A stretch of 53,229 bases of DNA from Erythrobacter sp. (GCA_002695185.1 NZOF01000152.1:20828-74056); one strand, 5' to 3'. Numbered from the stretch's first letter, positions 36,116 through 45,695 are shown. Notes: generated by a model not told the origin, from the sequence alone. Made by a program: numbers and translations.

Positions 36116-38428
36116 CTAGTTTTCAGCGGGCTTTACGAAGCTGTCGAGGACACGCTTGGTACCAGACTTCTCGAATTCTATTTCGAGCTTGTTGCCTTCC
36201 TGATCGGTGACGAAACCGTATCCGAACTTGTCGTGAAATACGCGCGCGCCGATGCTGATATCGGTTCGTGGTTTCGCGGCAAAACTAGCTGCGCTTTTTC
36301 CCGGCTCTGCTAGCCGTCGGGGGGTCGTTTCGTAGCCGCTGGCGAGCGCGCGTTGCCAACCAGGCCCTCGCGCTGTGCTGCGATCGGGCCGTTGCGAAGA
36401 TACGTGTGCAAAAGGATCCTCAGTCTCGGTCCAATTCGCCCGCCACAACGAAGCTCCCCCGCTCATTGTCGTCTCGCTCTCCACATGCTCATCCGGTAAT
36501 TCCCCGATGAAGCGGCTCGGTATGGAACTGGTCCACTGGCCATAAATTCTCCGGTTTGCCGCGTGTAAAATGGTACAGTGGCGCTTTGCTCGGGTAATCG
36601 CCACGTATGCCAGACGCCGCTCCTCCTCGAGGCTAGCCAGACCACCTTCATCAATCGATCGCTGGCTTGGAAAGACACCCTCTTCCCAACCTGGAAGAAA
36701 GACATTGTCGAACTCCAGCCCCTTTGCAGCGTGCATCGTCATGATGGTCACCTTCTCACCGTCATCGGCGCGTTCGTTGTCCATCACCAAGCTGACATGC
36801 TCGAGGAAATCTGTGAGCGTTTCGTACTCTTCCATCGCGCGCGCAAGTTCGGAAAGGTTCTCGAGCCTCCCAGCGCTTTCTGCACTGCGATCCTTTTGCA
36901 GCATTTCCTCATAGCCACTTTCAACGAGGACGGTGCGGAGCAATTCGGACGGGGTAACCTTTTCCGCCAGTTCGCGCCAATGAACGAACTGACCAAGAAG
37001 CCCGACGAGCATATTTCGTGCGCGTGTAGGCAGCTCGTCGCTATCGGCGAGATCGAGTGATGCAGCCGCGAGCGGTTGCTGCGTGCGGCGCGCATGGCGG
37101 CGCATCGCTTCCAAGGTCTTGGCGCCAAGGCCTCGCTTTGGCTGATTGTATATCCGCTCGAAGGCAAGATCGTCGGCAGGCTGCGCAATGGTGCGCAGAT
37201 AGGCAAGGGCATCGCGAATTTCCGCGCGTTCGTAAAAGCGAAATCCGCCGACAATCCTGTAATTCAGGCCGATTTGAATGAACCGATCTTCGAACTCGCG
37301 GGTCTGATACTGGGCACGAACCAGAATGGCGACTTGATCCAGAGGTGCGCCTTCGCTCTCCAAGCGTTCGATCGCTTCGCCGACCCGCCGTGCCTCTTCT
37401 GGACCATCCCAAATGCCGACAATGCGGACCTTCTCTCCCGCGGGGAGCTCTGTCCAAAGGGTCTTGCCCAAGCGTTCGCTATTGGCATCGATTAGACCGG
37501 AAGCCGCCGCAAGGATCTGCGGGGTGGAGCGGTAATTCTGTTCGAGTTTGATGACAGCCGCGCCTGGAAAATCCTTTTCGAACTTCAGGATATTGGCGAC
37601 CTCGGCCCCGCGCCACGAATAGATGGACTGATCGTCATCACCAACAACGCAAATGTTCTTATGGGCCTGTGCCAGCAGGCGCAGCCAGAGATACTGCACC
37701 TGGTTGGTATCCTGATATTCGTCCACCAAGATGTATTTGAACCGTTGTTGATATTGCGCGAGCACATCATGATGCTGGCGAAAAATGTTCAGCATGTGCA
37801 ACAGCAAGTCGCCGAAATCGCAGGCGTTCAGTGCCTTCAGCCGATCCTGATAAAGCTTATAGAACTGGGCACCGCGACCATTTGCATAGGCTTCATTCTC
37901 TACTGCATCTAAATCGCCCGGGTTCAGCCCGCGGTTCTTCCACCGATCGAGAAGGCCTGCGAGCTGACGAGCAGGCCACCTTTTTTCGTCCAGATCGTGT
38001 TCCTGGATAAGCTGTTTCAAAAGACGCAGCTGATCGTCGGTATCGATGATCGTGTAATTGCTTTGCAATCCGACGATCTCGGCATGCCTGCGCAGCATCC
38101 GGGCGCCGATGGAGTGGAACGTACCGAGCCAAGGCATTCCTTCGACCGCATCGCCGATGTGCCGACCCACGCGCTCACGCATTTCGCGAGCAGCCTTATT
38201 GGTGAAGGTGACACAAAGAATCTCGCTCGGCCAAGCTTTCCGCGTGGCGATAAGGTGGGCCAATCGCGCGGTCAGCGCTGCGGTTTTGCCAGTCCCCGCA
38301 CCGGCGAGCATTAGAACAGGTCCCTCAGTAGTGAGAACGGCTTTCCGCTGGGGCGAGTTTAGAGAAGCGGCATAAGCGGGAATGCCAGCATTTCCGGGGT
38401 TTCCAGTTGAAGTCGGTAGATCTGACAT
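36116..38428 (-). CDS. uvrD: ATP-dependent DNA helicase UvrD/PcrA
   Basis: A 770-residue superfamily 1A helicase that unwinds DNA 3' to 5' in nucleotide-excision and mismatch repair. Walker A AGAGTGKT is at 42-49. The motifs CVTFTNKAAREM, VDEYQDTN, VVGDDDQSIYSWRGA, QNYRST and VTIMTMHAAKGLEF follow, as does LAYVAITRAKR. The final 60 residues form the PcrA/UvrD C-terminal Tudor-like domain (GARVFHDKFGYGFV), which contacts RNA polymerase in other species. Length is slightly above E. coli UvrD. It is divergent from a small exported protein gene whose promoter lies in the 116 bases between them. Confidence 0.95.
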   Translation of the reverse strand: MSDLPTSTGNPGNAGIPAYAASLNSPQRKAVLTTEGPVLMLAGAGTGKTAALTARLAHLIATRKAWPSEILCVTFTNKAAREMRERVGRHIGDAVEGMPWLGTFHSIGARMLRRHAEIVGLQSNYTIIDTDDQLRLLKQLIQEHDLDEKRWPARQLAGLLDRWKNRGLNPGDLDAVENEAYANGRGAQFYKLYQDRLKALNACDFGDLLLHMLNIFRQHHDVLAQYQQRFKYILVDEYQDTNQVQYLWLRLLAQAHKNICVVGDDDQSIYSWRGAEVANILKFEKDFPGAAVIKLEQNYRSTPQILAAASGLIDANSERLGKTLWTELPAGEKVRIVGIWDGPEEARRVGEAIERLESEGAPLDQVAILVRAQYQTREFEDRFIQIGLNYRIVGGFRFYERAEIRDALAYLRTIAQPADDLAFERIYNQPKRGLGAKTLEAMRRHARRTQQPLAAASLDLADSDELPTRARNMLVGLLGQFVHWRELAEKVTPSELLRTVLVESGYEEMLQKDRSAESAGRLENLSELARAMEEYETLTDFLEHVSLVMDNERADDGEKVTIMTMHAAKGLEFDNVFLPGWEEGVFPSQRSIDEGGLASLEEERRLAYVAITRAKRHCTILHAANRRIYGQWTSSIPSRFIGELPDEHVESETTMSGGASLWRANWTETEDPFAHVSSQRPDRSTARGPGWQRALASGYETTPRRLAEPGKSAASFAAKPRTDISIGARVFHDKFGYGFVTDQEGNKLEIEFEKSGTKRVLDSFVKPAEN

Positions 38429-38485
38429 TATGCTAGAACAACTAGGGAACGGAACTTACCTTCACAACCCCTGCAAGGCGTCTTC

Positions 38486-38511
38486 GGAACAATCGGCATT
38501 GTCGCAGCGTA
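38486..38511 (+). promoter_or_regulatory. Near-consensus EcfG-type promoter
   Basis: GGAAC (38486-38490) and CGTA (38508-38511) are 17 bases apart. The only difference from the EcfG consensus is the last base of the -10 element. The next gene starts 33 bases further on, behind a good AAGGAGA. Two other GGAAC copies nearby lack a partner. Confidence 0.45.
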
Positions 38512-38544
38512 TTATGCCCAAGGTCAACGTAAGGAGACTACACA

Positions 38545-39153
38545 ATGAAAAGCATGATTCTCGCCGGCGCCGCAGCGCTGACATTCACTGCAGCCCCCGC
38601 GTTTGCTCAGGATATGGCTGTCACCGCAGATGGTGAAGCTTATGTGCTGACTGATGCGCAGACGACAATGTATGAAGGCTGGCCGATGGAACGTCGTGGT
38701 GCATACGATGCGTGGCCAAGCGACGTGCAAGAATATTACTGGACACTGGAGCCGCGCCAGACCGAGGCATGGTGGGTGCTTACCGATCCGCAGCGCGTTC
38801 GCATTTATGAAATGACGCCGGAACAGCGCACTATGGCATGGCAGCAGATCAATGCTCAGATGTCTGGTGCGACCAGCTCGAATACTGCAACCACGGCAAC
38901 CGCTGCTTCATCTTCGGCCAGTTCAATGTCGCCGCGTTTTGTGAGTAGCGAGGTGGTACAGTCAACTCCTGCTGACGCCGGACCGCCCACTGGAGACCTG
39001 CCGATTTGTTCTGCTGATGAACAGGACAATTGCATCAACGCTTGGGAAGCTGGCAAGCGTGGCGCAGGGGTAAATCGTCCGCTCGAATATTGGCCGGGAC
39101 GCCCCGCCAGCGAGATCAATGAGCCGCTTCCGGCAACTCGCCCAAATAACTGA
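38545..39153 (+). CDS. Exported protein of unknown function
   Basis: A 202-residue protein with a clear signal peptide (MKSMILAGAAALTFTAAPAFAQ). Its middle (about 25-105) is rich in Trp, Tyr and Met and has an irregular repeat-like pattern (YEGWPMERRGAYDAWPSDVQEYYWTLEPRQ, split by short turns). A Ser/Thr/Ala linker lies at about 112-133, and a C-terminal part contains ICSADEQDNCINAWEAGKR with two cysteines. I do not know the family, though proteins of this type look typical of sphingomonads. AAGGAGA precedes the ATG at good spacing. A near-consensus stress promoter lies upstream and a strong terminator downstream, so it is a single-gene unit. Confidence 0.8.
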   Translation: MKSMILAGAAALTFTAAPAFAQDMAVTADGEAYVLTDAQTTMYEGWPMERRGAYDAWPSDVQEYYWTLEPRQTEAWWVLTDPQRVRIYEMTPEQRTMAWQQINAQMSGATSSNTATTATAASSSASSMSPRFVSSEVVQSTPADAGPPTGDLPICSADEQDNCINAWEAGKRGAGVNRPLEYWPGRPASEINEPLPATRPNN

Positions 39154-39174
39154 TATGTTATCATCTCCGGCGTG

Positions 39175-39227
39175 ATCCGGAGAGGACTGAGACAAGGGCG
39201 GTTCCTTAAGGAGGATCCGCCCTTTTT
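39175..39227 (+). terminator. Intrinsic terminator after the exported protein gene
   Basis: A first stem CTCCGG/CCGGAG (39175-39192) is followed by a longer hairpin, GGGCGG (39196-39201) with CCGCCC (39217-39222), and TTTTT. The second is the likely stop point. It separates the gene from convergent rsmD. Confidence 0.88.
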
Positions 39228-39241
39228 GCTGCGCGGTTCGG

Positions 39242-39787
39242 CTAGGATTTTAGCCTCAGTAACGTAAGCTTGGCCTTTCCGACGACGCGTTCGCTTTCGA
39301 TATCGAGCGCCTTTACTGTGACGTCTTCGTCCTTGCGGGTTTCCAGCGCAATCCAAGTCGCGCTGCCTATCCATCCTAGCCGAGCCAAGCGATCAAGTGC
39401 CACCTGACCAGCACCAGTATCGTAGGGCGGATCTAGAACGATCAGGTCATGTGGAACCTTAGCTGGGCCCAGACCCATTACTGAGCCTTGTTGAACTTGG
39501 CTGCGGGTTCGCGCTTCCAGGCTCTCTATGTTGGCCCGGATGGCTTTCACGGCGTCGCTTTCTTGTTCAACGAATAGGCACGATGCTGCACCTCGTGACA
39601 ACGCTTCCAGGCCGAGAGCACCAGAACCGGCAAACAGATCGACTACGGAGATGTCCGCAAAGCTGCCCAAGCGACTTGTAAGCATGCTGAACAAGGTTTC
39701 CCGGGTCCGGTCGGAGGTAGGTCGAGTGAGGTCTCCCTTGGGCGCAACGAGTTTCCGGCCGCGCCAATCACCCGCTATGATCCTCAC
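39242..39787 (-). CDS. rsmD: 16S rRNA (guanine-966-N2)-methyltransferase
   Basis: A 181-residue SAM-dependent methyltransferase that modifies G966 of 16S rRNA during 30S assembly. MRIIAGDWRGRKL at the N-terminus, the SAM motif VVDLFAGSGALGLEALSRGA (48-67) and the catalytic DPPY (119-122) are diagnostic. Translation starts at a GTG that overlaps the rluB stop (GTGA), so the two are probably coupled. Length is normal for the family. Confidence 0.94.
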   Translation of the reverse strand: MRIIAGDWRGRKLVAPKGDLTRPTSDRTRETLFSMLTSRLGSFADISVVDLFAGSGALGLEALSRGAASCLFVEQESDAVKAIRANIESLEARTRSQVQQGSVMGLGPAKVPHDLIVLDPPYDTGAGQVALDRLARLGWIGSATWIALETRKDEDVTVKALDIESERVVGKAKLTLLRLKS

Positions 39788-40551
39788 GCGCGACCACCGC
39801 GCGACAATTCGCGTTTGAAGCTTTCGACATCTCCACGCTTGATCTCGACTGCCTGACCGCGAGGAAGATCGCCGAGATGGAACGGTCCGTAGCCGATCCG
39901 GAGTAGGCGATTTACTTCCAGCCCCAAATGCTCAAGAACCTTTCTTACCTCCCGGTTCTTGCCTTCGCGCAAAGTAAGTTCGATCCACCGGTTGCGTCCC
40001 GATCCGCGTTCCAGATTAGCTTCGATCTGGCCATAGCGAATCCCGTCGACTTCTATGCCTTCAATCAACTCATCGAGTTGTGCCTGGGTGATGTCACCGA
40101 ACGCCCGGGCGCGGTAGCTGCGTGGAACCCCTGTCGAAGGCAGCTCCATTGCGCGCTTCATCTCGCCGTCGTTGGTTAGCAGCAATAAGCCTTCCGTATT
40201 GAAGTCGAGCCGGCCAACCGGCATTACGCGGCCTGCATCCTTTGGCAGCGCATTGCGCAGCGCCGCGTAAATTGTTGGCCGACCTTTCGGATCATGCTCG
40301 GCAGTTATGAGGCCCGACGGCTTGTGAAAGGCGAAGAGCCGCGTATCTTCGGCCTGACCGACCGGTTTGCCGTCAACAGTGACGCCGCGCAGGCTTTCCA
40401 GTTTGATCGCTGGAGTATCCAGTACCTTGCCGTTAAGCGAGATACGCCCGTCGGCGATCATGCGCTCGATCTCTCGTCGGCTTGCCACACCTGCACGAGC
40501 GAGCAGCTTGGCGATGCGGTCGCCGGCTTCGGGAAGTCTGTTTTCGGCCAT
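39784..40551 (-). CDS. rluB: 23S rRNA pseudouridine synthase, RsuA/RluB family
   Basis: A 255-residue pseudouridine synthase. An S4 RNA-binding domain at about 11-60 (RIAKLLARAGVASRREIERM) is followed by the catalytic domain, with Asp116 in GRLDFNTEGLLLLTND. The stretch REGKNREVRKVLEHLGLEVNRLLRI is typical of the RluB/RluE/RsuA group. RluB modifies U2605 of 23S rRNA in E. coli; RsuA or RluE specificity is an alternative. It is coupled to rsmD by a four-base overlap, so two rRNA modification enzymes share one transcript. Confidence 0.9.
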   Translation of the reverse strand: MAENRLPEAGDRIAKLLARAGVASRREIERMIADGRISLNGKVLDTPAIKLESLRGVTVDGKPVGQAEDTRLFAFHKPSGLITAEHDPKGRPTIYAALRNALPKDAGRVMPVGRLDFNTEGLLLLTNDGEMKRAMELPSTGVPRSYRARAFGDITQAQLDELIEGIEVDGIRYGQIEANLERGSGRNRWIELTLREGKNREVRKVLEHLGLEVNRLLRIGYGPFHLGDLPRGQAVEIKRGDVESFKRELSRGGRA

Positions 40552-40568
40552 GCAGCGCGGTTAAGCTT

Positions 40569-41732
40569 TCAATTGGCAGCGCGCAAGGCTTCCTCGACGC
40601 ACTCGTGATAGCGACGTATCCCAGTTTCCAGCGTTCCCAAAGTGAGTTCCGGTACCGCACCACTGGATAATCCTTGCTGTCCCAGTTCGGCTGCGCGGAA
40701 ATCTTCGCCAGCGAAAACACCGCCATCGAGCAAGGCCCAGCTGCGTTCCCAATGATCGCGAGCCTTGTCGTTGGCTGGTTGCTCCGGGATGAGCATGAAA
40801 TCCTCGACCAGCGTTCGATCATGCGCTTGTGGCATCAGGACCATCAAATTGATGTAATCCGGACTGGGAACCACTAATGCTCCCGGGAGCAGCTGATAGG
40901 CAAAGGTAATTACCTTGCGCATTTGCGTCATATCGCTGAGGTCTATATTGTCCAAGTCTTCCAGCCGCCCGACAGCACTGCGCGAGTGAAGGCCGATCGT
41001 GTCACCGCTGGTTACACCATCCTTGAAGAAGGGTCCGATGGTCTTCGCATGCAGACGCGTAACATGATAGCTTTCCAGAAAAGCATCCATGATCAGCTTC
41101 CAATTGGCTGACACAATATGGGTTTTTCGCCGGAACAAGACATGTTCTGCGATGCCCAGAGCATCGAAATCCTCACCAAGTTTCTCGGCAACAGAGAAGT
41201 CGGCACTGTCTTCTCTCGGGCAATACCAAATCATTCCACCAGTTTCTTTTGAGGGCAGTTCAACCAATCCCATAGTGCTTTTGTCGAGATCAGGAAAAGT
41301 ATCTGGCCGCGGAATGGCAAGGAGCCGCCCATTCACAGAGTAAGTCCACGCATGGTAGGGGCAGACAAGTTTCTTGCCGCAAGATACCTCGTCGCCTTCG
41401 ATCAGACGCGTTCCGCGATGGCGACAGACATTGAGGAAAACATGAACTATCCCTTCGCCATCGCGAGTGATTAAGAGAGGTCGTCCGGTCCCATCGTGCG
41501 GCACGAAACTTCCGGCCGCGGGAAGGAGTGCACTGGGGCACAGAATTTGGGGTAAACGGTCATAGATCCCACGCTTTTCACGCCGCCAGTAGGCTGGATC
41601 CGTATATACACTGGCGGAGACGCTTGTCTGGTGCGGTTCTTCCCGCGAGTGCTGCTGCCCAATCTCTTCTGCCAGTTTGAGCATGCCATCAGTTGGCCTA
41701 CGCCCCTCTAATAGCTGATGCGGAACTCCCAT
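40569..41732 (-). CDS. Rieske-type aromatic-ring-hydroxylating oxygenase, large subunit
   Basis: A 387-residue alpha subunit. The Rieske cluster ligands are Cys103 and His105 in CRHRG, and Cys124 and His127 in CPYHAW. The catalytic mononuclear iron site is formed by His223 and His228 in ESYHVTRLH plus a downstream acidic residue. Such enzymes oxidise aromatic rings, choline- or carnitine-like amines, or steroids. No small subunit, ferredoxin or reductase gene is adjacent, so the electron donor is unknown and the substrate cannot be given. AAGGAA precedes the ATG. It lies 17 bases upstream of rluB but looks functionally unrelated. Confidence 0.87.
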   Translation of the reverse strand: MGVPHQLLEGRRPTDGMLKLAEEIGQQHSREEPHQTSVSASVYTDPAYWRREKRGIYDRLPQILCPSALLPAAGSFVPHDGTGRPLLITRDGEGIVHVFLNVCRHRGTRLIEGDEVSCGKKLVCPYHAWTYSVNGRLLAIPRPDTFPDLDKSTMGLVELPSKETGGMIWYCPREDSADFSVAEKLGEDFDALGIAEHVLFRRKTHIVSANWKLIMDAFLESYHVTRLHAKTIGPFFKDGVTSGDTIGLHSRSAVGRLEDLDNIDLSDMTQMRKVITFAYQLLPGALVVPSPDYINLMVLMPQAHDRTLVEDFMLIPEQPANDKARDHWERSWALLDGGVFAGEDFRAAELGQQGLSSGAVPELTLGTLETGIRRYHECVEEALRAAN

Positions 41733-41803
41733 TGCGCCTGTTCCTTTCTCTCTCCAAGCGCTAGTGTCGCAAAAAATAGCAGAAAACGGAAGGACGCCCT
41801 CGC

Positions 41804-43543
41804 ATGGCCGAAGCGGCAGAGAAGAAAAAGAAATCCGCGCTCAAAGTTCTCGGCCTCGCGCTAACCAACCGAAAAACGGGCTTCATGCTCCTGTTCGGCT
41901 TTGCCAGCGGTCTGCCTTTCGCTTTGTTTCTAGGTACTCTGTTCGCTTGGCTTACGGAGGCAGATGTCGACCTCGAGACGATGGGCATCTTCAGCCTGAT
42001 CGGTCTTGCCTATGCTTTCCAGTTCCTCTGGTCGCCGTTGATCGACAAGGTGAATATCCCAGTCCTGCGGAAACTGGGGCGGCGCAAACAATGGATCGTG
42101 CCGATGCAATTGCTGCTGGGCGCGATCCTTATCACCATGAGTGTCCTCGAACCCAGAACCCAGCTCGGGTGGTTCAGCCTGCTCGCAGGGGTCGGCGCGT
42201 TTGCAAGCGCTACTCAGGACATAGCGATCAATGCATGGCGCATCGACGTCGCCGACGAACGCGCCACCATCGACATTCTCTCGACCGTCTATCAGATGGG
42301 CTACCGGCTTTCCTCGCTGGTCGGCGGCGCGTTGGGCCTCATCATTGCCGCGCGGATCGGATGGCCTGAAACCTACGCCATGATGGGGGCGATCCTTTTG
42401 TTCGTTGGCATCATCGGCCTGTGGGCTCCGAACGCGGATGAGGAAGCATCGGACGTCGCCAATGAAAGCGAGCTTCAGGTGCGCGCCTTGCGCAAGGCGG
42501 GCGAACTTGCGCCGGCAATCCGCAACCGCGCACTTGCTTTGGTGGGCCTGCTCTGGGGCGGGGCGATCGGCGTCGTCCTGACCTTCATGATCATGTCGAT
42601 GACCTATGCGCCGGAAGACCGGCCGAACCCGACCGAATTCACCGTGAACGTCGGTCCGTGGATCATCGTGGCAACTATCATCCTGCCCGCGCTGATCGCA
42701 GGCTGGCTGGCCTCGCAGAAGAAGCAGGGCAAGCATCTGCTCTCTGTCGATGAAGCGCCCGCGACCGGCGGTGCGTTTGCGCTCGATCATCTTTATCGCG
42801 CACTGGTTCTGCCTTTGGTCGAATTCGTGGGCCGCATGGGATGGTCGCTGGTACTTATCCTCGCGGTGGTGCTGACCTATCGTATCTGCGACGCGATCTG
42901 GGGCACATTTGCCTATCCGTTCTATCTGGGCGAGTTGCAGTACACGAATGACGATGTAGCCTTCGCGTCCAAGTTCTTCGGTGTCGGCGCAATCATCGCC
43001 GGGCTGGCCTTGGGCGGCCTCATGCTGACGACGATGGGGCGTATGGCGACGCTGCTTATCGGGGGCATTCTCGCCGCGCTGACCAATCTGCTCTACGCGG
43101 ACATGGCTCTGGGCGGCGCGAATATGCAGGCGTTCAGCAACGCGATCGGCTTTACCTATCTGATTGAACAGGTGCCGGGCATCGGCGATGCGGCGCTGGC
43201 GAGACTGACGATCACCATCGCCTTCGAAAACCTCGCCATCGGGATTGCCGGGGCAGCCTATATCGCGTGGCTGTCGTCGATCGTGTCCAAGAAGTTCAGC
43301 GCGGTGCAGTATGCCCTGCTGTCGTCACTCACGCTGCTTGTGGGCACGCTTGGGCGCGGTGCGCTGGGCGAGATGATCGAGAACCAGGGTTATTACGACG
43401 TCTTCATTCTCACCACCTGGATCGGCCTTGGTGCTGCGGTGCTCGTCTGCCTCGAATGGTACCGCGAAAGCCGTGGGAAGCGGCGCGCCGGGGTCGTTGC
43501 ACCGGAAGCCGGGGAGAGCGAGGCGGAAACCTCCGCCGCCTGA
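41804..43543 (+). CDS. ampG: AmpG-family muropeptide permease (MFS)
   Basis: A 579-residue inner-membrane transporter with about 14 helices. AmpG imports anhydro-muropeptides released from peptidoglycan for recycling. The N-terminal FGFASGLPFALFLGTLFAWL, SPLIDKV and ASATQDIAINAWRIDV are family hallmarks. A Lys-rich cytoplasmic N-terminus (about 20 residues) and an acidic, Ala-rich C-terminus flank the core. A hydrophilic loop with SQKKQGKHLL lies mid-protein. No ampD or nagZ gene is adjacent. The base composition rises within the gene. It converges on folC with only three bases between the stops. Confidence 0.93.
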   Translation: MAEAAEKKKKSALKVLGLALTNRKTGFMLLFGFASGLPFALFLGTLFAWLTEADVDLETMGIFSLIGLAYAFQFLWSPLIDKVNIPVLRKLGRRKQWIVPMQLLLGAILITMSVLEPRTQLGWFSLLAGVGAFASATQDIAINAWRIDVADERATIDILSTVYQMGYRLSSLVGGALGLIIAARIGWPETYAMMGAILLFVGIIGLWAPNADEEASDVANESELQVRALRKAGELAPAIRNRALALVGLLWGGAIGVVLTFMIMSMTYAPEDRPNPTEFTVNVGPWIIVATIILPALIAGWLASQKKQGKHLLSVDEAPATGGAFALDHLYRALVLPLVEFVGRMGWSLVLILAVVLTYRICDAIWGTFAYPFYLGELQYTNDDVAFASKFFGVGAIIAGLALGGLMLTTMGRMATLLIGGILAALTNLLYADMALGGANMQAFSNAIGFTYLIEQVPGIGDAALARLTITIAFENLAIGIAGAAYIAWLSSIVSKKFSAVQYALLSSLTLLVGTLGRGALGEMIENQGYYDVFILTTWIGLGAAVLVCLEWYRESRGKRRAGVVAPEAGESEAETSAA

Positions 43544-43546
43544 CGG

Positions 43547-44836
43547 TCAGGCGGGCAGTTCCGCATTGAGGCGCAGGACCTCTCCGGCGAGATAGAGCGA
43601 TCCGGCAATCAGCACCGGCAGCCCATCCTGCGGAAGCGCGGCCAGTGCGGCGGGCACGTCCTCTGCCGACTGGCTTCCGTCCGCAAAGGCGTCAACCGGG
43701 TGCCAGTCGTGGCCGGGTACCGGGACGACCGTCACGCTGGAAATCGTGTCCTGCAAGGGCGCCGTGATCGCAGCGGGATCCTTTGCATCGAGCATGCCGA
43801 TGACCAGATGAAGGCGCTGGCCCGCGAAATGGCGGCCCAAAATCTCCCCCGCGGACGGATTGTGCCCGCCATCGAGCCAAATCTCGCGATCGCCGGTCAG
43901 CGGCCCGGGCGCAAGGCGTTGCAACCGGGCCGGCCAGACAGCGCCGCGTATCCCTGCGGCGAGGGCGCCTGCCGAAACCGGCACGTAATCCTGATGCCGC
44001 AGCATCGCGGCCGCCAGCGCAGCATTCTCGGGCTGGTGTGGGCCAGGCAGGGTGGGGAGCGGGAGCGCCAGTTCGCCATGCCGGTCCGCATAATGCAGTT
44101 CGAGATCGGTCGCCGCGGCCGACCATTCCCGGCCGCGCATGGCCAGCGGCGCGCCGTGACGTGCAGCCGCGGCTTCGATCTCGCTGGAAGCGATCTCGGG
44201 ATAGGAGAGGGTGACGAGCGAAGCCCCCGATTTCGCGATGCCAGCCTTCTCGAAAGCGATCCGGGCGAGGGGCGCTTCCGGCACGCCCTCTTCAGGCGCC
44301 AGCAGGAAGCGTTCGTGGTCGATGCCGAGTGCGGCTATCCCGCACGCGGCGGGTTTTTCCAGCACATTGGTCGCATCGAAGCGCCCGCCAAGGCCGACTT
44401 CCACGACGCAGGCATCGGCGAGGACCCGCGCGAATTCGGTGAAGGCCGCGGCGATGGTGACTTCGAAGAAGCTGGGGTTCAGATCCTCACCCGCATCCAG
44501 CACTTCGGCCAGTAGCTCGGCGAGGCGATCATCGGTGATGAGGTCGCCCGCAACGCGGATGCGCTCGTTATAGCGCACCAGATGCGGGCTGGTGGTGACG
44601 TGGACACGGTAACCCTCGGCCTCCAGCATGGCGCGCAGGAAGGCGCAGGTCGAACCCTTGCCGTTGGTCCCCGCGACATGGAAGACCGGGGGCAGCCGCC
44701 TGTGCGGATTGCCCAGCCGGTCCAGCAACGTCCGTATCGTCCCCAGGCCAAGCCGCCCGTCAGGCACACTCAGCTGCGCAAGGCGGTCCAGCTGCGCCTG
44801 CACATCCGCATTATCGGAGCGGGCGAAGTCCCGCAT
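43547..44836 (-). CDS. folC: Bifunctional dihydrofolate/folylpolyglutamate synthase
   Basis: A 429-residue Mur-ligase-fold enzyme that adds glutamate to dihydropteroate and extends the glutamate tail of folates. The ATP site GTNGKGST is at 56-63. TTSPHLVRYNERIRV (about 80-94), GLGGRFDATNV and GHNPSAGE in the C-terminal part match the family. Length is normal. It lies eight bases after accD and is the last gene of the trpB-to-folC run on the minus strand, a gene order usual in alphaproteobacteria. Confidence 0.95.
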   Translation of the reverse strand: MRDFARSDNADVQAQLDRLAQLSVPDGRLGLGTIRTLLDRLGNPHRRLPPVFHVAGTNGKGSTCAFLRAMLEAEGYRVHVTTSPHLVRYNERIRVAGDLITDDRLAELLAEVLDAGEDLNPSFFEVTIAAAFTEFARVLADACVVEVGLGGRFDATNVLEKPAACGIAALGIDHERFLLAPEEGVPEAPLARIAFEKAGIAKSGASLVTLSYPEIASSEIEAAAARHGAPLAMRGREWSAAATDLELHYADRHGELALPLPTLPGPHQPENAALAAAMLRHQDYVPVSAGALAAGIRGAVWPARLQRLAPGPLTGDREIWLDGGHNPSAGEILGRHFAGQRLHLVIGMLDAKDPAAITAPLQDTISSVTVVPVPGHDWHPVDAFADGSQSAEDVPAALAALPQDGLPVLIAGSLYLAGEVLRLNAELPA

Positions 44837-44844
44837 CGAAAGGC

Positions 44845-45693
44845 TCAGGCCGCCTCGGCAGGAGCCAGATAGTCGATCAGCGTCGCCACCGTATCGCGCA
44901 GATCATGGCGGTGGACGACCATGTCGACCATGCCATGCTTGTGCAGATACTCGGCGCGCTGGAAGCCTTCGGGCAGCTGCTCGCGGATGGTGTCCTGGAT
45001 CACGCGCTGGCCGGCGAAACCGATCAGGGCGCCCGGCTCAGCGATATGCACATCGCCCAGCATCGCATAGCTTGCCGTCACGCCGCCGGTCGTCGGATCG
45101 GTCAGCACCACGATATAGGGCAGGCCGGCCTCTTTCAGCCGGCGGGTCATCACGGTGGCCTTGGGCATCTGCATCAGGCTGAGAATGCCTTCCTGCATCC
45201 GCGCGCCGCCAGCAGCGGTGACCACGATATAGGGCACACGCAGCGTCAGCGCGCGTTCGGCGCCCTGGCAGAAGGCAGTGCCCACGGCCATGCCCATGCT
45301 GCCGCCCATGAAGGTGAAGTCCTGCACGCCGACCACGGCGGGCTTGCCCTCGATCGACCCTTCGCCGACCAGAAAGGCGTCCTTGTGCGGGCTTTTCGCG
45401 CGGGCCTGCTTCAGGCGATCGGTGTACTTCTTGGAATCGCGGAACTTGAGCGGGTCTTCCTTCACCTCGGGGATGGGCAGCGTTTTGAAGCCCTCATCCA
45501 TCAGCATCGCCAGCCGCTTGTCCGCGCCGATCCGGCCGTGATGGCCGCAGCGCGGGCACACGTCCATGTTCTCGGCATATTCCTGCCCGAAGACCATCTG
45601 CTGGCAGTTCGGACATTTGACCCACAGATCCTTGTCAGTGCTGCGCTTGGGTAACCAGGAGATCGAATTGCGTACGCGTGTGAACCAGTTCAT
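44845..45693 (-). CDS. accD: Acetyl-CoA carboxylase carboxyltransferase beta subunit
   Basis: A 282-residue subunit that, with AccA, transfers the carboxyl group from biotin to acetyl-CoA to make malonyl-CoA for fatty acid synthesis. A zinc ribbon with Cys27, Cys30, Cys46 and Cys49 opens the protein. The crotonase-type domain contains [17 protein letters not shown] and [10 protein letters not shown], and ends with [13 protein letters not shown]. Length is normal. The trpA stop lies two bases upstream of its start, and folC follows directly, so the three are co-transcribed. Confidence 0.97.
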   Translation of the reverse strand: MNWFTRVRNSISWLPKRSTDKDLWVKCPNCQQMVFGQEYAENMDVCPRCGHHGRIGADKRLAMLMDEGFKTLPIPEVKEDPLKFRDSKKYTDRLKQARAKSPHKDAFLVGEGSIEGKPAVVGVQDFTFMGGSMGMAVGTAFCQGAERALTLRVPYIVVTAAGGARMQEGILSLMQMPKATVMTRRLKEAGLPYIVVLTDPTTGGVTASYAMLGDVHIAEPGALIGFAGQRVIQDTIREQLPEGFQRAEYLHKHGMVDMVVHRHDLRDTVATLIDYLAPAEAA

Positions 45694-45695
45694 GC

